Shown here piece by piece: positions 56,861-64,000 of a stretch of 64,000 nt of DNA. The DNA lies in the NCBI GenBank assembly GCA_019722365.1, contig JADFUC010001759.1, positions 310,001 through 374,000 of the forward strand. Reading direction: 5' to 3'. The first letter of the stretch is position 1. Every line of letters starts with the position of its first letter. Both the position numbers and the translations under genes were made by a program. Source of the stretch: Lithospermum erythrorhizon. Lineage: Eukaryota; Streptophyta; Magnoliopsida; Boraginales; Boraginaceae. Under the pieces are notes generated by a model. The model had not been told where the DNA came from, did no database searches, and saw only the letters and a list, made by a program, of their open reading frames with translations.

Positions 56861-59039
56861 AATCCATAAGCGTTTATTCAACGTTTGTCGCTCAAGGCTT
56901 TTAAAGAAAGTAGAAAATGCTTCACCAATCAATTCGATATGGAAACGTGTAAGTCAAACGCGACACTCTTTTTCTACTCTTACAAGTGCAAAGAAAGTAG
57001 TTTAGAATCCCAACCATCTTCATGGAGGATTTAAATCGGTGCTCTATAATGCAAATGCCTATCAATACAATGCGAGTTCGATAACTTTCATTGTATCTTC
57101 CAAATTATCGTTATACTTGGCTCATATCCATGATTAAATCACGTGAGTCAAACTAGTGTTCTACACCGATAGCCCACCCAAGACATTCATGTGCCTTGGA
57201 CAATCTTCTAATTCTAACAAACCAATGTTAAACCAAATACCCACCACTGCCCCGAATGTGTATACACAACATTCAAGATCATTCAATAGTTTTTCTCAAT
57301 CGAGTTATAAAAGAGATCAAACTATTTATCATTTAAGACTTGTTTGCGGCTAAGAGATATATGACATATTGGTCTTCATATATCATCATTTGATTCAATC
57401 AAAATTAATTATCCTTCAAATCATACTACGTGATTCTTATTCACTTAAAACCAAAGTTCATGCAACGATCAACACGATTGAACCAAGTCTTAAATGTTTG
57501 TATTTAAAGTTTTATCCTATTAGGCACACAACCGATCATAGTTTACATCACATTTTGGTATCAATGTAAGTCATTCGGATTTCTCCTTAACTTAGTTTAT
57601 TCTTTACAATATGTCGCATTTAGTTTGCTCAATGAATTATGTGAATAAAATAGTAAACTAAATATCTAAACATAATAGGAAATATGCAACTTAAAATAAA
57701 TGTTGTAGTTCAAAATAATTCATACGATTACAAAAATGAATTAAAATATAATACCCAGATTTCAAATCTCTTCACAAATGTACAAGTGTATCAAGATCTA
57801 CTATACTTAAATCCGCAACATCAAAACATTTTGAATCCAATTATAATAGTAGGTTATCAACCACCATATGTAAAACTACATAACCTTGTGTCGTTAGCAT
57901 ACTATTCAAGATGCACCCGACTTTTGTATCTCCGACAAACCGGCAAGTTGATACCAATTTAAACATTTGAACAGATCATCCTAAAGCCCACAACGCGGCG
58001 GAAATCACTTCAACATGATCCATCATTGTCTTAAGGCAAAACTCAGAATGTGATAATTTTGAACCCATTTCACAACTTTAAAAGTATTTACGTTGCTTAA
58101 ATTTTAATTGGTGAGATTAATGTTGTTTTAACTTTATTTTAATCACGATGTAGTTAGCACATATTCAAGCAACACGCACAACATGAAAAATAAATAAACA
58201 ACAATAAATACTGAGGAGATATAGATATTTACCCCTAGAACCTACTACATCACTTCTAACAAGCTAAATGCTTTACATAAGTCCTATAACAACACTTAAC
58301 AGGTCAAGCAAGTCTTGTATTCTTCACCCTTGAAACTTACAAAGTTCTCCAAGTGCCGCCTTTGTGATATTATGCCATTCAATGCCAATTCAATATATAC
58401 TACTACTCTAACCCAACTTAGACACAAAGACGTTGTGGTCATGGTAAACATGTTATCAAAAGAAATACTTCCACTCACAGGGTCGTTAACATTTCCCAGA
58501 TGCTGCACTCGTAAATAACAAATTAAAATGGGTCATATCTAAATACCTCCTCGCTCCATTCCTTAGCAATATATATGGGCAAAATATTAAAAACATATAA
58601 ATGCACTTAATGTCATATATATTAAATAAAATGAGATTAAATGTGTTCATAAATTGACTAATTAATTACCCATTACTTTACAATTATCATTTAATGAATG
58701 TAAATTTTGAATTTAAAATATATTCATTACGATTTAATGATACTATTACAATAATTATCACCACTTTAAATCAATAACAATTACTTACAGCAATTAACTC
58801 CTACCCAAAATTTAAAGTTTATCATGAAATATATTTTCAAAAAATTATCAATTAATGAAAATAATTAAGAAAGGGAAATATAAATCAATCCTTAATGCTA
58901 TTCAAGATATATATATTCAATTATCTTAATGACAAAATTTTATGATTCAATATTAAACCGAAATTAATAATTACCAATAAATTTTCAAACCAAAAATAAT
59001 TACAAAATTACATTTAGGTTTTCTAAACGGATCTACCTA

Positions 59040-59180
59040 ACTTCAACGACTAAAATCGGGCCGGTCTCCGCCACCTCACGACTTACACGCCGGCCGGGTG
59101 CCATCGCACGCCGACGGATACGCCCCGCCGGAACGTCCACATCACGGGGCCAATCGACAAGCCTCGGCGAGTCCGCAAGT
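59040..59180 (-). repeat. GC-rich island in the element F leader
   Basis: About 140 bases of clearly higher GC content, with GCCGGCCGGG and CGCCCCGCCGG, in otherwise AT-rich DNA. It lies about 600 bp inside the 5' LTR. Copia C has a similar island at 33230-33560. Confidence 0.6.
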
Positions 59181-59772
59181 TCGGGCGACCGATTTGGTAA
59201 TTCATTTCAATTTTTCGAAGCTTTTTCCAGACACCGCAACTTTTGTAAAAATAATTTGAGGCTCTAAAAAAATTCAAAAACTTCTGAGATTTTTCGAACA
59301 TCAACAATATCATTATTGAACACGCCCAAGCGGTAGTTTTATCAAAACACTCTAGTTTTCTGATTAAACTCCAAAAACAATCCAAAACAATTTATTTTTG
59401 GAGTACTTAAAAATTCAAAACATTCTGAAAAACTGGCATGAACCTCAAAGGTTCTAGAACACGCTTTTAATTTCGTAGAATTTTCCAAATTTCTTAAACT
59501 CAATCAGAAAATCTAAAAATGATTCTACCTCAAATTAAAATGCAAATTAATCAATTTTAACTCTCATTTCATGAAACAATTAAATAAACTTCAAATCATC
59601 AAAATCAATACATGAAGTGATGATTCCAGTCATGTGAAATATATATAAAATGGGTTGATTTTTTTCATATTATATATTCATCAATTGAATATATAAATCA
59701 TGAAATAATCAAATTAACTAACAACTATGTCAACACACAATCAAATTAGATAAAATATATCAAACTTGAGTA

Positions 59773-59785
59773 GGCTCTGAGGCCA
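59773..59785 (-). promoter_or_regulatory. Element F primer-binding site
   Basis: On the minus strand TGGCCTCAGAGCC follows the 5' LTR after two or three bases. The consensus for initiator-Met tRNA priming in plant Copia elements is TGGTATCAGAGCC, two changes away. Confidence 0.7.
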
Positions 59786-59787
59786 TC

Positions 59788-60763
59788 AGTAAGAATCTAG
59801 TATGAATTTCATTTGTGATAAACACCACCATACATCCCGGATCCTCAAAATGATATAAATTTAATCTAAAACACATAATTAACAATTATGAATAATGCAG
59901 CACTTAAGGCTAAAGGACGCCAAATGAAGCCTAATATCAACACATTCTTTCACGAAGCCTTTGAATTCCCAAATTTGAGCACTTTAAATGCAAGGCTTCC
60001 TGCTGAAGTCAGACACCCCAGAGTCAATCCTACATTTCAGCCATGTAACATTGTCGATTTGATGAAATCGCTATAAGAATTTTCAATTTTCCCTTGATAT
60101 TTTCGCCATACGGAGGAAGTTGAGGCTTTGTTTTCACTTCATGAAATGAAACTTATGTTGAAAACCTAATGCTCATTTATATATGTCAAACCTAAAAGCC
60201 CAACCGAATAGTTAATGAGCTACCATAAATTTAACTAAACCGCTATAAAATCAATACTAACAAGTTGTTAATAGTAACTAACAAGTTGTTAATAGTAACT
60301 AACAAGTTACTAACGAGCTCAACTAACTATCGAATTAATTCAATTGACTAATTAATTAATTCGGGTTCATCCAATTTCTATTTTACATTATCAATGTAAA
60401 AATCTCAATTGAGAATATTCGTTGATTACAATCAACTCTCAATTTAGCAAATGTAGTTTAATTTCATACATGAAATATAACCAACGCCAATGAGGCAAGC
60501 AGGATCTTCTAGGCTCGCATAATAGTAGTTGTATAATAATAATACTCGACCAATTACTATTATTATAACGACATTAATGAGTAAGATCTAGCAATCGGCC
60601 GGCAACTTCTTAAATTATCACGCGAGGAACCCAAACTAGTATACAATTAATTAAGGTGAACACTAAGTTCCGGAAGAATCACATTTAACCAACCGTAAAT
60701 GAATCGACACAATTGTCGCAACGGGCATAATAAAAGTGAATCAATTCTCATTGATTTCCAACA
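59788..60763 (-). repeat. Element F 5' LTR
   Basis: About 976 bp, ending on the plus strand in TTGATTTCCAACA. It carries an extra 21-base unit (AACAAGTTGTTAATAGTAAC, 60258-60300) compared with the 3' LTR, where the unit is single (52972). Confidence 0.82.
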
Positions 60764-60768
60764 AATAG

Positions 60769-61150
60769 TTCATCTCATTAGCACCACAGTAATTTTAACG
60801 GTTCAATATTAACGAGTCGTTGCAGCTTATTTCCGAGCTTAGTTTTAACCTAGCCCTATATAGTAAAGCCTTTTAGGTTTTTCTGCGAAATAAGAAGAAT
60901 AATATTCTTTTTCACTGTGTTCCTATTACCGCCTCTTTAGCCGATTTCCTCTCAAGAATTTTCTTGGGGTTTTTGGTTTTTGTTCAACTTGTTTACTAGC
61001 ATAAATCGCTATCGATTCAACCTTTCCTCCTGGATCAACTGTAGATATCATATGCGCCTCAATTGTTGGATCAACTGGCTTTGACTAGAAGTTTCCATTT
61101 TAACCACTCCAACACGATGGAAAATACTATGGATATATGAGTATAAATAC
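60769..61150 (+). repeat. Copia E LTR, right part
   Basis: It continues the LTR interrupted by element F. Blocks such as AAGAATTTTCTTGGGGTTTTTGG match, inverted, the LTR of element G around 61430. The right end is uncertain. Confidence 0.5.
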
Positions 61151-61179
61151 AAATCCATAATTCCAGGGATCTTAAAGTG

Positions 61180-62113
61180 CTTACTACATTATTAAATAAA
61201 AACATATAATTACATTATATGAATAAACAGAAAGTACTTACATCAAGTAAATGAGTAAATTCCAATTAAAGTTCCGAAGACGCTTCAAATTCATAAACGT
61301 GAATTTGACTTCCTTCACTATTTGTGAATATCAATCGTATATACTTCTATTGCTCCACACCAAGCAGAGGCCAATCAAGAACCGATTTAATACAAGAACA
61401 AGTGGATGAAACAAAACCAAAAACCCAAGAAAATTCTTGGTACCTCAGCCAAGGAGAGGGGGCGTGCCATTTAGGGCTTTGATGCAAAAGATTTACAAAA
61501 CTTATGAAAACCCTAAAGTTTATTTATATGTACAGTTAAACAAAGTTCTGATAACCCTGTTAAGTATTAGTCGGGGACTCGTTAACTCTATTAGTTCAAG
61601 TAAGACACTAATGAGTTGAACCTATTTAATTAGCTTAATTAAATAGACTGAGTCAATATCAATAATCTTTCAAGTTTATTTACAAATACTAAATTATCAA
61701 CCAATTAAATAACTATTTAATTGATCTCTATTTGTTCAATAGATATTCTACATAAAATGTAGAACCTTGTAATCGAGAAATACATTTCAATTATACAGCT
61801 CTTTCTTTAATTTCATACATGAAATATAACTCAACGTCATCAGACAGGCGTGACCTTCTAGGCTCAGATATCAAGAGTTTCTGTGGCACACACAATTGAC
61901 CAATTACTATTATTATAACGATTAATGAGTAAGATCTAGCAATCGCTCATAACCCCTTAAATTATCATGCAGTAACTCCGCCACCAAGTAATATTCAATT
62001 ACTAAGTTGAACACTAAGTTCGAGCATCACATTTAACCCAATCCGCTAAATGAATCGATACACAATCGTCAACGGGTATAATAAACGGAATCAATTCTCA
62101 TTGATTTCCAACA
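61180..62113 (-). repeat. Element G 3' LTR
   Basis: A minus-strand LTR of the E/F family. Its right end is GATTTCCAACA, next to the complement of a purine-rich tract (CTCCCACTTGTCC). Internal blocks match F (AGATCTAGCAATCGCTCATA, TTTCATACATGAAATATAAC). The left end is approximate. Confidence 0.7.
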
Positions 62114-64000
62114 CTCCCACTTGTCCTTGGACGACATCTTACAATTCCTTTTATCACGATCTCTAGTCGAGGCCAAACTTATAAGAAGTAAAGCCAAGTG
62201 AAATACCCACAACTTTCTTTTACTCGAAAGTATGAACTGCAAGGAGAGACTGGCATCTTCCTCAGATATCAAGGACGGACAAACCCTCCAATATATCAAC
62301 ATTTGTCGCTACACTTCACCGGTGGTGACCCAACATATGCCGTTATAATCCCCGCTTAAGGCAGACGTTTGGTCATAGTCAAAGTACAGAGCTTGTATAA
62401 CACAGATAGTTATATATCGTAGGTCTAAGAATTGACGAACCTAAAATTCTAAACAAATATCATAGGACACAGATATACATATCTTCTATGAATTCGTTTC
62501 GGTCATACCAGCTTCCCAACCACCGCATCGCGCACCACGGCATTTGATCTAGTCCTCGCAGTTAACGTGATCAATCTTGGATTACTAATCAAAACACCAT
62601 GTTAGTCATACGACGCTTGCCGCCTCTAACTATCGCGATCTCCGACCAGCGCCTTTGGCTATCCTATGCTTCTAGGCTCAAGAGCGTAATTAACAAATGT
62701 TACCTCTAGAAAACATAGACCAAATCAGGGATTTAACCTTTCACTCATCGAGGATACACTACATGTATATTATATGTAAATTTAAACATATGTATTATTA
62801 GCAAACAACAAATATATTAAAATATGTGCTAAGTAGTAATATTCAAATATTTGTTCACATAACACAATAGATATATACGACTCCCCACTCTTAACTAACA
62901 CCAAGACATCCTGGCTCTAAGACTCCATTGCTCACATGCTCATCATGCTTTGCCTGACTTAGTGGTTTATAGGGGTCGGCCAGATTGGCCTCTGTTTCTA
63001 CTTTTACATACTTTCACATCACCTCTATCAAGAATATTCTAATCAGCGATACTTTTGAGTACGTACTGATATATGACGCGGCCGGGTTCCTTAGCTTGAG
63101 CTATTTCCCAAAGATTGTCAAATCAACTCCACTGGTCCCCTAATGCTAGGTACCACACCGCTCCGTCACGAACTTCTTTATCCAACATGCTTTTAGCGGC
63201 TTCGCACGCAGTACTCAGATTCTCCGTGGTAGAATCGGCAACAAGACTCGCTTGGAACTCCTCCAAGATATCGCTTCCAATCGCTGAGACAAAATACATA
63301 CCCGCATCGAACGATAGTCGCCTTCGCTACTTTGAAATGGCATCGGTGTACCCTGTCACTGCTAACTCTTCATCTCCACCATATACCAAGAAAGCATCTT
63401 TAGTTCTTCTCAGATACTTCAAGATGCACTTCACTGCAATCCAGTGGCTTTCACCTGGATTAGCTTGGTATCTACTGGTTACACTTAGTGCATAAGACAT
63501 ACCCAGTTCAGCTGCTATCAAACATGGCATACACGATGGATCCTATAGCCGAAGCTCAGGCTGCCCCTTCATTCTCTGCTCATCTCAGACTAAAATGATA
63601 CTGCCTACCCAATGTCTTGGCTGAGATTATCCTTCTTGGAATTAATACTCATGTCAACCTTGCATTACCTTATTCACATAAGTATCCCATTTAAAGTCCA
63701 ACGCCTGCCTCGACATCTCTGGGTGGATTCATTCCATATATTGTGCTTTGCCTAAGTCCTCATTGAATATCATTGCAATGCCTTACCTCGATCGAAGTTT
63801 AAGAATCCCTCATTGTTTATAAGCATGTCATCTAATATTTAACCATGAATCGATAATGTGGAATCTCTTATACTACCTTCTTGTATATTAAGATTCTCTT
63901 CTGCCTTCATGAACCAAATCTTTGATTTGATTCACTCAAAACGTAGATTGCAACTGGATGCCCGGCTAAGACCATAAATGGACTTTAAAAATTACTTTCA
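62114..64000 (-). mobile_element. Copia G, 3' part, running off the window
   Basis: The 3' noncoding region (62114-62900) and the end of pol on the minus strand of a Copia element. The 5' part lies beyond 64000. The element shares its LTR family with E and F, and shows that this family once carried a Copia pol. Confidence 0.75.
62950..64000 (-). pseudogene. Copia G RT end and RNase H remnant
   Basis: The minus-strand frame at 63530-63327 reads AAELGMSYALSVTSRYQANPG-like, in two pieces with GESHWIAVKCILKYLRRTKD and later GYTDA. This is the junction of Copia RT and RNase H, where the TRPDI(A/G)YA-VSRY, HW.AVK.I.RYL and GYTDAD motifs occur. Farther 3' (63230-63010) are ENLSTACEAAK-like and IIEIIGRGDVK-like pieces. 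The first RNase H catalytic D is present in GYTDA. Stops and frameshifts lie between pieces, so it is inactive. Confidence 0.75.

Larger units (their letters stand above)
53438..59770 (-). other. Element F interior without recognised pol
   Basis: I looked on both strands for the usual Copia blocks (DSG, HHARTKH-like, CKWVFK, YVDD, GYTDAD) and found none I trust. Open frames of 60 to 106 codons exist on both strands, the longest at 55837-56157 on the plus strand, but none matches a family I know. The section 53750-54100 resembles the 3' noncoding part of element G (62400-62760). A GC-rich island lies at 59040-59180. Confidence 0.5.
52481..60763 (-). mobile_element. LTR element F with AATAG target duplication
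   Basis: The 8283-bp element lies on the minus strand: 5' LTR about 59788-60763, 3' LTR 52481-53437. AATAG stands directly before (52476-52480) and after (60764-60768), so the ends are exact. A primer site of the initiator-Met type adjoins the 5' LTR and a purine-rich tract adjoins the 3' LTR. It inserted into the LTR of element E, a relative. I could not recognise gag or pol motifs in the 6.3-kb interior, so it may be a non-autonomous member. Confidence 0.85.

Noticed and set aside
52481..62113. Many small indels between LTR copies taken as biological age
   Set aside because: Some look like consensus or assembly noise in repeats, so I give no age estimate from LTR divergence.
1..64000. CRISPR arrays, bacterial operons, rRNA genes and complete tRNA genes
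   Set aside because: None seen. Repeats are LTRs, MITEs or tandem duplications, and the tRNA-like sequences lack full cloverleaf structure.

Overview
The window looks like nuclear DNA of a flowering plant, most likely a eudicot. It is AT-rich, its genes have several GT-AG introns, the protein families are plant ones, and most of it is nested plant transposable elements. I cannot name the species. All calls were made by eye from the sequence; no database search was run.

Host genes. Two genes look intact: a MATE/DETOXIFICATION transporter (5876-8628, + strand, 8 exons, 489 aa) and a 327-aa nuclear-type protein with five DLN motifs (36237-38403, + strand, 4 exons) that has a long upstream ORF in its leader. 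Two host loci are broken. At the left edge (14-269, - strand) is the first exon of a second MATE gene, head to head with the first and frameshifted by a 17-base deletion. At 42060-48988 (- strand) is a zinc-finger gene whose first two exons are recognisable but carry an in-frame TAG. A Copia element sits in its intron, and its zinc-finger exons are decayed.

Mobile DNA, left to right. Copia A (784-~4200) lies between the two MATE copies, followed by a SINE-like unit and a MITE (M1). Copia B (8686-18025) starts 57 bp after the MATE stop codon. It carries a small MITE in its 5' LTR and a large inverted LTR-like insert (~10180-12656) in its leader. Then come a non-autonomous hAT remnant (~18416-19130) and a probable solo LTR (H, 19231-20098). 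From 20148 to 35131 there is a four-level nest: MITE M2 is split by Copia C (- strand), Copia C is split within its integrase by a hAT transposon, and that hAT carries a 3.6-kb solo-LTR-like element flanked by AAGAA. After the DLN gene there is a Stowaway-type MITE, several related MITE-like repeats and AT-rich simple repeats. Copia K (~43035-47755) is inside the zinc-finger gene. The last 13.5 kb holds an LTR (D), a + strand Copia fragment (E) whose LTR is split by a - strand element of the same LTR family (F, 52481-60763, flanked by AATAG), and the 3' end of another - strand Copia (G).

How it fits together. All the Copia coding regions I can read have frameshifts and stops, as does the hAT transposase, so the mobile DNA looks old. 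The nesting gives a relative order of insertion. The most unusual signals are arrays of short hairpins with TTCG-type loops in two LTR-like elements in opposite orientations, the interrupted zinc-finger gene, the five-DLN protein with its upstream ORF, and a small secreted-like ORF with its own TATA box in the Copia B leader.
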